Assembly: GCA_003118195.1 (NCBI GenBank)
Contig: BEXV01000172.1
Location: 379,427 to 443,426, forward strand
Source of the DNA: Hemicentrotus pulcherrimus
Lineage: Eukaryota > Echinodermata > Echinoidea > Camarodonta > Strongylocentrotidae
Direction of reading: 5' to 3'
Length of the DNA: 64,000 nucleotides
Shown in pieces: positions 50,610 through 63,230 of the stretch; position 1 is the first letter of the stretch; each line of letters begins with the position of its first letter. The notes beneath the pieces were generated by a model. It was not told where the DNA came from. It did no database searches and was given only the letters and a program-made list of their open reading frames with translations. A program made the translations under genes and the position numbers.

Positions 50610-50689
50610 TTAACCCATTGCCTACTGGAACCTGGTGGTCCCTGTATTAAACCTATGAGAATTAGAGAATTCAGTAGTCAACGGGTTAA
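50610..50689. mobile_element. 80-bp piggyBac-like mini-element
   Basis: Bounded by TTAA on both sides. Left end TTAACCCATTGCCTACTGG; complement of the right end TTAACCCGTTGACTACTG. TTAA followed by CCC is the usual terminal pattern of piggyBac elements. Far too short to code; a MITE or a solo foldback remnant. Confidence 0.6.
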
Positions 50690-53600
50690 TAAACCCTACA
50701 TTGTTGATTTCATTTTAGAAATAACCCTTTCATTTTCTTTGGTTTCTGTTGAAGCACTTATGATTAAAATAAGAACAAACCAACATCGATACAAAAGTCG
50801 ATGTCATTAAAACGAGTTCTTTTCAAAATGACTTGATGTACGTCAACCACAGCGTAGTTGTCGAGAACGTTATCGAACAGGTTATCGATATAATTTCTTC
50901 CCTTTCTTAATTTGGTTTACTTTTCAAAAGATTTATGGGGTATATCAATAAACCACGGATACCTATATTACGTTAATTGTGTATACATGTTAGTTCTATT
51001 CTACATTCTCAAAGTGCCTTTGTATACTACTTTGTTTGGGTTTCTTTTGTAGGGAAGATATTGGACCACGTCATAGGCCTAATAGATGTCAACATTTCAA
51101 CAACACAATTAAGAAGAGGGGGGGGGGGGGGCTGTGTGCACTGGGTCGTTTTTATTTGACTTTTCACATTCCGCTAAAAGGAACACATGTAGCAATTCAC
51201 TGAGCATGATTAAGATTTTGGCAAGTCATAGCAGGAACGCAAATGATTTTTATTTTGACATCCCAGAAGAGGGGTGTGTCGAGAGGTGTGTAGATTAGTA
51301 GGCTGTTATATAAATGGGTAGGTGATTACTGCTAATAATCGAATTGGTTATGAAAGAGGGATCGTATGTAATCAATGCCATTGCTTGCATAATAAACATC
51401 ATTTAAAGAAGTGAGGTTACGAAGCTGTTAACCTGAAAATGTTAAGTCTGCAAATAGGATATTTTGGGATATCAGGAAGAAGTTTATGAGTAGTTTTGAC
51501 CAATTAATTTCGTCTTTAAAATTTGGCGCTTATGAGGAATCTTTACCACGTGACACATTGGGATTGGTAGAGTAGCATATTGTTGTTGCGCAGGATTTAT
51601 AAAATTGGTTAAGATTTGATCGCCAAAGATTTTTTTAATTCCCATGCACATCAATCTTGGCCTGCAGATGTCTAACATAAGGCAAGTACAGCGAAACTGT
51701 GCCGTTGAAAAACAGTTCATAGACCTTTCACATTCGTGCCCAAATTCGAAAGAGATCATTTTTATCTGTTGTAAAATGTCCACGAATCGCTCTAAAATTT
51801 ATCTCTAGAACTGTAAGGAGGTTACATGCTTCTCTAAATCAGAATACCGATACAAGGAAGTGAAGAATAGAACCAAAAAGGGATGGGGTTGCATTAAAAA
51901 AAAAAAATCTTTACAACAAAACTTTATTTAGATATAATAACTGGCTGTGGCCTTGAAAGCGATTGTTATGAGCCAGTAGAATGCGTCGTAGTGACGGTGG
52001 CATTGATTGTACTTGGGCTTTTATTTCACGCCCAGATGGGAGCAAGGCAACGACTTCCTGCGGGGGAGTACCAACAGATCCATGGGATATGAGCCCATAG
52101 AAAGAGGGTTAACAAACCGTGTCCAGACCAGAGACGAGAATGCTTTCATATTGCATGAAGAGAACTCTGGAATGGAAATAAAAAAAAGGGGAGGGGATAT
52201 AAACATGTAAGTTGATATCGTGTTAGAGTTTCCAATATTTAGACTTAGTTCCAAATGTATCTTTGTAATAAAAATCTGTACTGTAAGTCAGTCTTAGGAC
52301 GCACGACTAATGATGTATGGTTTTATTCTTAGTTCATACAGCAGATGGATTTTGATCATTTTTTAATCTACAAATTGAAATACCCAAAAAAGGGAGAGCT
52401 CGTCTCATACAGGTCTTTTAAAATGAAGGGGAAAAAAAAATCGTTTTCCCCAGGGAAAGTAATAACACATGTAGTTGATTTCTTGCAGCGTTGCCTGCGA
52501 GTTCCAAGATTTCGAAGGTTTGATTGAAACGTATACTATTTTGCAAAACAATCAAAATCGTTATCCTAAACCCCTGTAACCCCCTCCTGTCTAAACCATC
52601 ACAATGTTAACATGAAGCCCCTGCGGAGCCCCTGTCCTAACATATCATCCCCTTAGTACCCAAACTACTTCAAAACATTCATTGCCAGCTTCACACGGAA
52701 TTCTATCTGTCATAAATACTAGACTTCTCCCTTTTTTCGCTCGAACGAATGAGAAAGACCTCTGATATTCTATAACATGTGGGAGTCAGTTTTAATTGCC
52801 CCACCGGTTCTTTTTTACCTCTAACTTCACCCATGACGTATTTAGACTCATGTTTTCAATCAAAAGCAAATTCTTAACCCATTGTCACGATGACTAAGCA
52901 AAGCGAATGGTGTTTTGTGGTAGAGTCAACGGACCATTAATGCATTTCGAGTTTCTTCTATTATTCCCCGGACCTTCACATGTTTGGTAATGCTGAAAAA
53001 CAACCAAATCCTTCATCTGTACACTGCAGGGAGATATATCTTGGTCATATCAGTGGCGGATATGTTTGAATTGTTTGCCGTTACTAAAGGTTTCTCAGTA
53101 ATCAATAACAAGCTAACAATGAAACTTTACAATTGACATAACATCTATCTTGTTTACAAGGTCGAGTAATATTTTCTACACAATATAAAATGATGTTCAT
53201 ATTGATACATTCTTGAACTGGTTGGTTAAAAGGGTTTTGGCAGATTTATAAACATTGGCTACTTTACATCATAAATGAACTTGGGTGCGAGAAATCAAAA
53301 GGAGGGATGTACTTTAAAGCAAGGTAGATGTGTCATATTGGTCGATTGTCATCCCCTCCAAAATTACTGAAAGAATTTGAACAATTTTAGTGGATTAATA
53401 ACTTCAAAAGTTACCCCACGTGTAATGGATCTCTACTCAACTTATGAAACAGCTTGACACCCAAGAATATGTCTGAATGACAGCGTAGATATAATTGATG
53501 TTTATTTGAGGGTGTTGATAAGAAAATGAAACGATCCATCTCTATTGACTTCAATATTTTGATGTCTGTCTATTTACTGATTGTCACTAAATTGTTTACA

Positions 53601-55069
53601 GTAATTGGATAAGTACACAATTGTAATTTACCTTGTAATTTCACAAAGGTATCGCGTCGTTACACAATGGCTGGTGTTGACAGAGGTGGTCCTAGGAATA
53701 AGAGTGTAAGGGGACTAGTCAACTAGAAATAAATCAACATGGACACAAAACAAACTACAAATATCACTTATTTGCTCTCCAAACTCATCGCAATTCCTGT
53801 TCAAATACAGCCCTATTAATCCTACACACTCTTTCCTTCCTGCCCGCAACGGCGCGTGTCGATGGGATGAAAAGAGAAAAAGAAAATGGCTACCGGTAAT
53901 GACATCTTATTCTTGTCATTATTGATATATCCCTTTTGATTTGTAGTCAGGTTTATTGTGTGGCGGCTCTTTTATATTTCGATCTGCCATTGCTAGGGGG
54001 AGGATAACATTTGTAAGCATTGAGAACACGTGTCGAGATCAGTGTTTGGGGGTTTCTTCTCTCTTTAGAGAGTCTGAAAAAGAACAAAGTCAACAACACA
54101 ATGTATTGAAAGTTGAAAGAGATAAAGTATTGACGGATCAGGTATGTTTACACGTGTCAGCTTGGCTTTCTTGTTGGTATTTACTTAAGAGTTTTGGTGT
54201 GCTGTAAATGAGATCATTGTAAACAATGCACCAATTTCATCGATCGCGGAAGACACGTGGGGGTTTGTGTATTTTACGTCTTCACTGCTTCTCTTGATCA
54301 CGTGGGCACAAGATACTTTAGAGGAGCGATCTCATCAAGAATGGACAAATGCAATTTCATTGAAAGGTGTATAAATATGAATACACGACTATTATAGATA
54401 CAGAGAGTCAGTCATGTTTACTCTTTTCCAAAATGTCCCTCTCGCCTCTCTTGTTGATTCAAGTAATACTACACAATTTGCAATACCAAAAATATGAGTT
54501 TGCATAGCAATTTCACGTTTCAATTGCTTGTTTATTAATCACAATAACACTATCATTCATTATCTGCGCAATCCTTTTATTTGAAAATTTACATAAGCCT
54601 AGTGAACTACAATGCGATGAAAAATACATGAATGATTTTCATTGATGTACAGTAGAAAAAACTAAAAATGCATAGTAGAATGGGTGTAGATATTTGCTTC
54701 GTACTAATACCATGTGCATATGCCATTGTAAAACATTTTGAAGAGATTTTCAATATCTGTAAACTGTCTTCAGTTCAAAGCAGTTTTAATCATAATTTTG
54801 TAACACTATGAAGATAATAATTAAGGGAACATAAAATTATGTTGCCGCGTTTATGTCATTAAGTTCCTGAATAATAAGGCCTATGGTAAATGTTCTGAAA
54901 GATGTGCCTAAGGCTTTTTCATTTTTATTTTACTGGAACGTTAGAAGTGGCACAGCTCTTTTGACTCTTGGTTGACATGCTATTTACCCTCGATGTGTCT
55001 TTTTTGGGGTCTTGTCTTGTATTTATCATTAATTGTCATATTTCGATTCTCCTTTGCTGATTATGCCAG
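50690..55069. other. AT-rich spacer, nothing recognised
   Basis: G14 run at 51117-51130. Short frames only (for example minus strand 51484-51783), with no domain. Confidence 0.4.
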
Positions 55070-55250
55070 CATATTATGGTCAGCACTCGAGTGTCAGTAA
55101 AATGGCACCTGGGCTCGAATACTCCGCAGGGAGTGGAGGATGTTCACATATTATGTGCGGGCGAGCTTGAATCTGATGATATATCTGTAAAACGCTTAGA
55201 GACATCGTCGTTGTATTAAGCGCTATATAAACGCTGAATATTTCGATTCA
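55070..55250 (+). mobile_element. Probable SINE-like element
   Basis: Contains GGGCTCGAATACTCCGC (resembling a decayed tRNA B box) and ends AAAACGCTTAGAGACATCG ... TTAAGCGCTATATAAACGCT, an ending of a type I associate with dispersed SINE/LINE tails in marine invertebrates. The A box is not clear. Non-coding. Confidence 0.4.
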
Positions 55251-55499
55251 ATCTCAACGGACCAAATCTAACTATTAAAACGGAACAAAAATAAACAGAC
55301 GATAGACATACATGTCCTATCAGGCTTCAGACCAACAAATAACTCTATTAACACATTGTCAATTATTCATCGTCAAAAAGTCATTGTATAAAGCAGCAAA
55401 CGTCCATCACTCACTCACTCATTCAACCAAAGATTTCACTCAATGCCCAGCATCTATCACAGCAACCAATATACTAACCAATCAACAGTCAAATCATCC

Positions 55500-55855
55500 A
55501 ATGAATTTATCAATTAATTAATCGATCAAATAATTAGTCAACTGACTATCCCTTCAATCAATCAGTCAATCAATCATCAATCTATTAATCATTAAATCAA
55601 TAAATCAATCAATCAACCATTCAATCAATGAATCAACCATTCAATCAATAAATCAATAAATCAACCATTCAATCAATGAATCAACCATTCAATCAATAAA
55701 TCAATCAATCAACCATTCAATCAATGAATCAACCATTCAATCAATGAATCAATCATTGAATCAATGAATCAACCACCATTAAATAAATGAATCAATGAAT
55801 CAATCATTAAATCAATTAATCAATCATTAAATCAATGAATCAACTGTTCGCTTAA
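55500..55855. repeat. ATCA-based satellite with 48-bp higher-order unit
   Basis: Variants of (AATC)n. The marker AACCATTC starts at 55615, 55635, 55663, 55683, 55711 and 55731, i.e. alternating 20- and 28-bp spacings, making a 48-bp higher-order repeat built from a 4-bp unit. The edges are degenerate. Confidence 0.85.
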
Positions 55856-58131
55856 TCAAACACAAAAGATAATGTCTAGGGTCAGTCATCTCTTGATTTC
55901 GGCAACATAACCATGAGACCGATATCCCACTATACCGGCATTGATGGTAAAAAAAATTCGGATTCACTTAAACGACATCACTTGAGACCAACAACCAAAA
56001 AGACCGACAATATCAGTATCATAGGCCGACGCCAGGTCTTTTTGACCTTTATAAAAATATCTTCTTCTATATAAAAAAAAATGTATTTATTAATTTGTTG
56101 ATTACGTGGGCTGTAGGTCCACTGTGCATCACCCCAACTGTCACTACCCTTTTATTTTGTCAGTACCCCAACCTCTCCTAAAATAAAAATGGCCGGTAAA
56201 TCAAAGAAAGATTTTTAAATATGTTCACATCTGAGTGGATGGGAAAGATAAATTTGAGCTCAATACATAGCGTGAAAGGATTTACTTTCCTGAATGCATC
56301 ATGCTTATGCTCACTGGAATGTAAATAATATCTAATTCTATGGAACATTAGCGATTATCAAAAGGTTCGTATAAGGTAATTCATAAAATGTCCCTGACGT
56401 TGGCAATACGTACTTAGAACGTCACCTGTTCGATGATATTTTAATTTATACTCTCTATGCTGTATCTCTCATAGTATGACAAGATGCTGAGTTGCAAGTC
56501 AGGACATGAGATGCAAGAAGGTCATGGGTTTTCATCCTTGGACAGTGGGTCATTTTTTGAAAAGAAAAAAAAAATCATATCCGAGTGAGATTGTGGTGAA
56601 TAGAACTAGAGCAGAATGAAATGGGACTTGATCGGTGTATAACCCAGATTTTTCTTGACGCAAGCTCCACCAGACTGTCTCATTATCAGCAATGGCTTCT
56701 CAGAAGGGTCGCCCTGTCTGTCCCATAATTGTGAGTCGTGTTGGAGCAACCGTGCTCGAGAATCTGCAGAGTACGGCCTAACACCCAACATCCTTCGACC
56801 GACACGCTAGCCGAGGCCTGTACGTGACAATAATCGGCACAATCAGGGGAGTCCCGAGTCCAAGGTCATGCAACAATAGCCTCGCGCTTGGTGCCTTCAA
56901 AACAAGTAGGGCGTCAGACTTGGAGCGAGATGAAAAGATATCCAAAGAGAGAAGATCGAGAGCTCGAGAAATAAAGTACAAGCTCCTTCGTCACAGGTGA
57001 CCTGGTATGATGCACTCTCATTCAATCACCGAAAGAAATATGTAACCCCTTTTCAATTCCCTCACCCTTTTCTTCTACCTCCCCTGCCTCCCTTGTTGAT
57101 ATAAATAGCTTCCAAGTTCAAATTTCAGGCCTTTTTGTCAAGGTCATTTGTCGGCTGTTGTGTGCGTTAATTGTGGTATAATCCTGCCTTGTATTGGCGA
57201 CCCGTGGCATGTAGTTGTGGCATTTCTTTACCAAATTGCTTGTCTCTGGAACCACGCAATGTGATCAATCAAACGGTATGACATTAATAAGCCTGTTTCC
57301 AAGTGCACACCCACCCCCCTCCATTCCATCTTGGTTTTCAGGGACAACGTATTTCTTGGAAATTCTCCTATATATGTTTTTTTTTCTACAAAGATTGTAG
57401 GAATATTTTTTTCTTCTCTCTCTCTCTCTCCCTTCACAGTAAACCACTAAATGCATGCAGCCGTACCAGTATGCAGCTTAAATACTGTACTAGCTAATCA
57501 GGCTCTTAAACTTTCAATTCTTAATCCCCTTTCTACTTCGGACGAATAACAATTTCACTTGGCGTTTGGGTCAGAAATAGTTCTCCTTTTTTCCACCAGT
57601 ATAAGCCTCTTGCTGAAAACCTAAAGGAGTCGCAAAGGGAATCCTACGCGAAAGGAATAGCCCGGGGCCAATCTGAGAAAGATCATTGTAACACCTTTTC
57701 AAATATACACGTCCATGGAAGATAGACTCTTTAAACCCAGTCACTAAGCAGATCGACTGGGTTAAAAAAAAGAAAGAGAGAGAGAGAGGAGAAATGGTTT
57801 CGAATTAAAGAGCCTAAAGAGGCAAGAATGGACAGTTTTCGAGCAAGAATCTAATCAACGTGACAATACGTGTTGTGACAACTTGAATACAAACGCAGAA
57901 AATTGCTTCACTTTTTAAAAGAACTGGAGGAATTAGTTGCAATTAACCTCCCCTCTTCCGCTCTTTTACATTTAGAATTTATTTTGTTCATTGTGTCGAA
58001 GAACAATTTCAGGATACTTCTGATTTAGCGTGCCATTACATGTTTTTTTTCTTCGAAACATATTACATAAGTCATGGACCAAGTCTGCACTATCAGGTCA
58101 TCCGTGAGAAATTTAGCATTTTTTATTTCGA
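55856..58131. other. Intergenic DNA; GC-richer patch at 56.6-57.0 kb
   Basis: 56600-57000 is balanced in composition and motif-rich and may be regulatory. Short (CT)n at 57414-57431 and (GA)n at 57775-57790. No gene recognised. Confidence 0.4.
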
Positions 58132-58170
58132 AGAAGAGAGAGAGAAAGAGACAGAGAGAGACATAGACAT

Positions 58171-58210
<40 letters not shown>
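58132..58210. repeat. (GA)n microsatellite
   Basis: GA run with ACATAGACATAGACA interruptions. Confidence 0.85.
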
Positions 58211-58332
58211 GTCAAAGGCTAATACTTTGGTAGAAATATTGATAGAATATACCAAAATTGGTAATTTCAATGAGCAGTATATGATTTTTAAAAAAAATCA
58301 TAATTTCATTTACATTGAATAAAAAAGAATAA

Positions 58333-58432
58333 TGGAAAACACAGTGAAAGGAAGAAGAGAGGGTAGATAGAAAAGGAGAGAGAAAGAAAGAGACATACAG
58401 ACAGGCAGAAGGCGAAAGAAAGAGGGGATGAG
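58333..58432. repeat. Purine-rich GA tract
   Basis: Interrupted GA/GAAA sequence on the plus strand. Confidence 0.7.
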
Positions 58433-58688
58433 AAGGGGTGTGAGTGGGAGATTATTGTTGTTGCTGCTGTTGGGTTTATAGGGCTGTCCAATCTGAAATG
58501 GGAGAGAAATAGAGTGCAGGATATGTCATTGAGACATGCAATCAGTTGTAGAAATAGAAATGTAATAATTATCCCCTAAATAGTCCTTCCAGTTTGGTAA
58601 TGAGTGAATAACATTTATTTAATTTAAAAAAATCGAATATAAAACCCAAAAACATGATACAAAGCAGAACAATCTTTTGTTTAAGTTT

Positions 58689-58800
58689 GAGAGAGAAAGA
58701 GAGAGAGAGAGTGAGAGAGAGAGAGAGAGGGGGGGGGGGAAGAAGGAGAAAAAAAGGAGAAAAGGAGGAAGGGGGACGGAGGAGGGAAAGCATCTTTCCT
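58689..58800. repeat. (GA)n plus G-run purine tract
   Basis: (GA)n, then a G10 run, then GGAGAAAA-type sequence. Confidence 0.85.
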
Positions 58801-59201
58801 ACCCGACAACCCAAAGAGGCGGGAATGCTGCGTGACACTGACAAATAACAACGATAATGCCAACTCCACGATACCACTGCCGTCTGTATGCCTTGATTGA
58901 TCGATGACATGATGCTGCAAAACGCATTCACACTAAACATCTAAACATGAAGATATAACTTCATTTAAATCTACACATGTATCCCTTAGTGTATCTTTTG
59001 ATGGCAGGTTCTATTGAAACGGTTACGTTACTCGTTGGTAACATGCACACCATACATTAACCAATGCCTTAAAAAAAACCCAAATCAATCTGAAAGTTGA
59101 TTGAAATATTCTACTTAAGAAAATGTGTTAACATACCTTCTGCTTCACTTCGAAGAAAGACATTTCCTCCAAAAAGATTAACACTGCTTATATTGTCATT
59201 T

Positions 59202-59504
59202 ATGTATTGTGCGCAGCAGCCTGTGCATTGTGTTTTGTATGATGGATTAGATGTGGATGAAAATATAACAACTTCTATTCGGATTGCTATACAAAGAGTC
59301 GAAAGTCTGCACGAATTTATTCGTCATTTTTTAAACACTACCAATGGTTGGGCTTCCCGTCTACTACCCCATAGTTCTTCCTTCTTTTGTTCATGTTACT
59401 TTTTTAATGAAGATCACGTGCAACCCCAGGATATGAATATGACCATGTTTTTGATGTGTTTAAAGAAGCTCAGGTTTCTAACTTATCATGAAATTACGGC
59501 ATAA
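59202..59504 (+). other. Unrecognised 100-codon open frame
   Basis: ATG at 59202 to TAA at 59504. The product (starts MYCAQQPVHCVLYDGLDVDE) has more varied composition than most frames here and includes a plausible amphipathic stretch (SIRIAIQRVESLHEFIRHF). It matches no family I recognise. A chance frame remains the likeliest explanation. Confidence 0.12.
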
Positions 59505-59814
59505 AATATTTGTTTTCATAATCCCTTATTCCAGCAATCTAAAAATTCTTATTTTTAAAACTACTTTTGTGTCTATACATAGTGTCTTTAGGATTATATA
59601 ATTCCTTATCTTGGTAGTATATTTTACCCCAAAATATCTCTAAATCGTAAAAGCCTAGAATTCAATGAAATTTACTCGTTCAAATTAAATAATTTAATTT
59701 GATTCTTAAATTATAGCCTACTTTATATAGACGATATGCTTTATTTCTTTGCGATTATAGTTGTAATGTATAATTCCTGAAACTAATTCTTTCAGTCTGA
59801 AACAACCATAAACC

Positions 59815-60207
59815 TTAAAGAGAAACTCCAGTACTGGTAAAAAAAGAAAATTAATTTTCACAGAATCAAACGAAACTTACACTGAATGTTGAAGATTACA
59901 AATAAATAACATGTGCCAAAACAATTTTGGAAGAAAATGTATACTGGCTGAGTAATGAGCATAGAAAGACAAGGAAATCAAGGTAGTACCAACCCCGACA
60001 CCATGTGTGTTGTCCCATATATAGCTTTCTGTGTTCAGTGCTTGTTACTTTACCAAGACTCGGTCAAATTTATTATGATTTTGATGACTCCAGACCCTTG
60101 CAGTGCATACTAATACTTACATGCTACATGATCAACTGTTTCTGATCCTTTCCACACCTTTTCTTTCAAAATGCAATCGCATTACCAGTACTCAAGTTTA
60201 GCTTTAA
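59815..60207. mobile_element. TTAA-bounded MITE, copy 3
   Basis: A 393-bp non-coding element with TIRs of about 26 bp: left TTAAAGAGAAACTCCAGTAC, complement of the right TTAAAGCTAAACTTGAGTAC, both continuing TGGTAA. TTAA at both edges. The right half aligns with copy 1 over about 180 bp in the same orientation. Confidence 0.75.
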
Positions 60208-60294
60208 CTATACATGTTTTACATCATAAACATCTAGATCACCTCCACTTTAATTTATTTGATACACTATATTTACCGGGACATCACAATAGAC

Positions 60295-60470
60295 AGACAG
60301 CCCATGTACCAGCCCCACAATGCCAGTCTTGTGAACCCTTAGAAAAGTTGCCAGAAAGCCAGAGAGAATTACATAGCGATTCGGTCCCATGGGCCTCGTT
60401 CCTGTGGGCTTTCTGACAACTTTTCGGAATATTCACGAGACTGGCATTCTCGATTTCACGGGCTGTCGTT
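60295..60470. repeat. Imperfect inverted repeat (long hairpin)
   Basis: Core arms 60321-60360 and 60407-60446 pair at roughly 80% (TGCCAGTCTTGTGAACC ... and AGAAAGCC against GGCTTTCTGACAACTTTTC). Pairing continues outward to an ACAGCCC/GGGCTGT pair. GTGGGCT/CGGGCTGT words recur inside. Lies 88 bp beyond MITE copy 3. Confidence 0.7.
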
Positions 60471-60738
60471 CCCGTGGGCTGTAGCCGCATCAGAATTCTG
60501 ATAAACCTACGTTTAATGGAAAGGAAAGGATACATTTGATATGTATATTCTTATATACACTTTTGTATCAATTTACATTTTTATAGACGGTGGAATTTAG
60601 TTTTAAATTGTAAGGTTTCGCAAGCTCTCTTTTAGACCCAAATTTGTATCTGCCATATGTAATTCTAATTTATCATGGGCATGCATTCAGTATTGGCTCT
60701 TAAGACATTAGAATGTCTTCGACGTTGTACTTTTGAGA

Positions 60739-60812
60739 TGGGGGGGGGGAGGAGGAGAAAGAGATATAGAGAGGGAAAAGAGAAAGAGAGAGAGAAAGAG
60801 AAAGCGGGGGAG
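60739..60812. repeat. G-run and (GA)n tract
   Basis: G9-10 followed by GGAGGAGAAAG and (GA)n. Confidence 0.85.
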
Positions 60813-62819
60813 AGAAGGGAATTGCCCTTTGCTGGGCAACGAGCAAAGACGCAGTCTCGGCACGATTTCTTCGCTATAATTAAGAAACCAAATTGTCGTC
60901 TGCGTGCCCTCTCGTCATAGGAATTTTAGCTTCTTATTTCCCGCCCCCTTCTCTTTATTTCATGGTCATCGCATTGTCCAACTAATTAATGCTAAAAGCA
61001 GTTTCACGCCATAATTCAAGGGCCCTATCAGTTTCTCTTTCCCTTCTTCTTTAATATAGACCTGCAGGCCAGAAAGAACTTGTTTTTAGCGACGTAACTG
61101 CCCTGCTAATTGACGCTGCATCAAAATGCAATCATTTTTGTCCAAGAAACAATAGCTATCCACGTCTGACAGGCAAAGAGAAATGGTGCTGCTTTTGCTG
61201 TGCTGCATTTGTTATATTCAAATCCTCTATTTTGTCAATCAAATATGACTTAGCAGTCGCTTGTAAATTGAGACACAATTTGTTTTTTGTCTCCACGATT
61301 TTGACATTGGTACTTCATTTGTAGAATATTATAGAAACAATTGCTTGTAGCCATGGTTTTCATTGAGAGACAAACCTTTTCAGAATGGACTCTCTGCAAA
61401 TCGACTGAACATTGGTCACTAAAAGACCATCAATACATACAGTAACAGCGGATATTATGTACATGGGAATCAGTGGAAATAATTGTACAGAACAGGATAT
61501 AATCAAATTCGAATTGGAGCGTAATGGTAATTTCGCGCTGATTCACTCCAATAACTATTTTACATTTTCTTGACGTCACACCAACTTGTTATTGAGGGAA
61601 TTAACGAAACGAGTCATTAATTGAAGCTGGCTGGGAACTAAATGGGCTGATGATGGGGNCTCAATAGGCATCAGGATCTTGATGTCAGTCTATGATGGAT
61701 GGTATTCAGTACTCATAGATATGTGTTCTGATGGTGGGCCAGCGAGCCGGATTACTTCTCATTTCCTCTCAATTCTATGATATAACGAATTGTGCCTTTG
61801 CCATGACACGGCTCGCCATAATTCTGCATTGTAATGCAGGGTACATTCACATTGCCGGAGGGTCTGATCGTGCGTCTAGGTTAAGAATAAATTTGGTTTG
61901 AAATTAATATATATCTAGATACATTTCTCGACTTATCTGACTATACAACATTCAATTCGGCTCACTACTTCGATAACGAAAAAAATCAGAGGAATAACAA
62001 AGGTGTTGAGCATGAAATAAAAGATGATGCGTGAATTAATAAGATTTCCTCTATACACAGAACATGGACTTGTGTCCTAGATACAAATAATGTGAAAATA
62101 CTTTTTACTTCATCAAAATATAATTATTGCATATTTTTTCGACAATGAAAATAAGTTGCTTCACCAAACATAAACGCGTTTTCGTAGCACTGGCATTCAA
62201 ATCTCAAATTCATCATGAGTCCAAAACTAAATTCGGCCATGAGAACTGTTAATCCCAGACTATTCACTAGTTGTGATACCTTTCCCCTAGATATGATGAT
62301 GTCATTGTACATCCAGTCTTGTTTACCATGGGCAAACTCTACCGCATAAATTGTTATGCGTTGGAAATGTGTTTGGAGCAGACCTTTAAGAAATTGACTG
62401 GGCATGGTCGTGTTGACTTAGTAGTTGCCCCCACACGGTAGGAACCTGTGACAATCCTCAAAAGTTTTGACGAAGTTGACACTTTCGAATAGTTAAAACT
62501 TAGCGTTTCCGCGTACATAGACTGTGCAACACTCATTATAATTATTTATAGTTTATTAATTTTCCCGTAAATTCAAATCATACGTTTAACATATTTTAAA
62601 CCTTCATAGATCAATATATATCTTCTGCTTGTTTACATATTTTATTGTTTAAGAAAAAAAAAGATATAATGAAATAAAACGAGATACAGAACGGGAAAGG
62701 AAAAAAGCAACTTCACATTTTCAGGTGACTTTTTATCCAAACTTATATGCATGGTTTTGTGGAAGTTCATACTTAGTTATGCCAACATGGGGGTGGGGGG
62801 CACATGTCCCTGACACGCT
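60813..62819. other. Intergenic DNA with a possible regulatory patch
   Basis: 61500-61870 is balanced, with TGACGTCA (CRE) at 61571-61578 and TTAATTGAAGC-type homeodomain words; an unresolved base sits at 61659. The minus frame at 62124-62405 starts at a real ATG but shows no domain. Confidence 0.35.
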
Positions 62820-63230
62820 CCCCATTCCCCATTTTCTTTCTGAAACCTCCCTATGTTCCGACACCACTATGCTCTGACCAATATAGTTATGACATCTCTG
62901 TTTTCACACGACCCTAAGTTCACCCAAACCAGTATTTTGACAACCTCCTTCCCTATGTTCGACACTTATATGTTCCGATACCCCTAAGTCCTCTAAACCC
63001 AATGGTTTGACACCCTCTCTATGTTTTGACACCCTATATTCCCACACCCCTACGCCCTCTAAATTCAATGTTTCGACTCCTCCCCTATATTTTGACACCC
63101 CAATATCCCAATGTTCCCACACTATAAGTCCTCTAAACCCAAATTTGTAACACCCTCCCTATGTTTCGACACCCCTGGGTACTGACCACTCTGGTTCTAA
63201 CACCCCATGTTCCCATACCCTCCATTTAAA
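62820..63230. repeat. Minisatellite of about 66 bp, with ~20-bp subrepeats
   Basis: CCCTATGTTYYGACACCC-type subunits recur, and CCTCTAAAYCCAA marks recur at about 62990, 63056 and 63130 (66-74 bp apart). The period is near a multiple of three, so a repetitive minus-strand frame (62904-63122) stays open and reads as a 22-residue repeat; this is a by-product, not evidence of a gene. Confidence 0.75.

Noticed and set aside
55500..55855. CRISPR-like spacing of short repeats
   Set aside because: The spacers are themselves the same tetranucleotide repeat, and the DNA is eukaryotic; it is a satellite.
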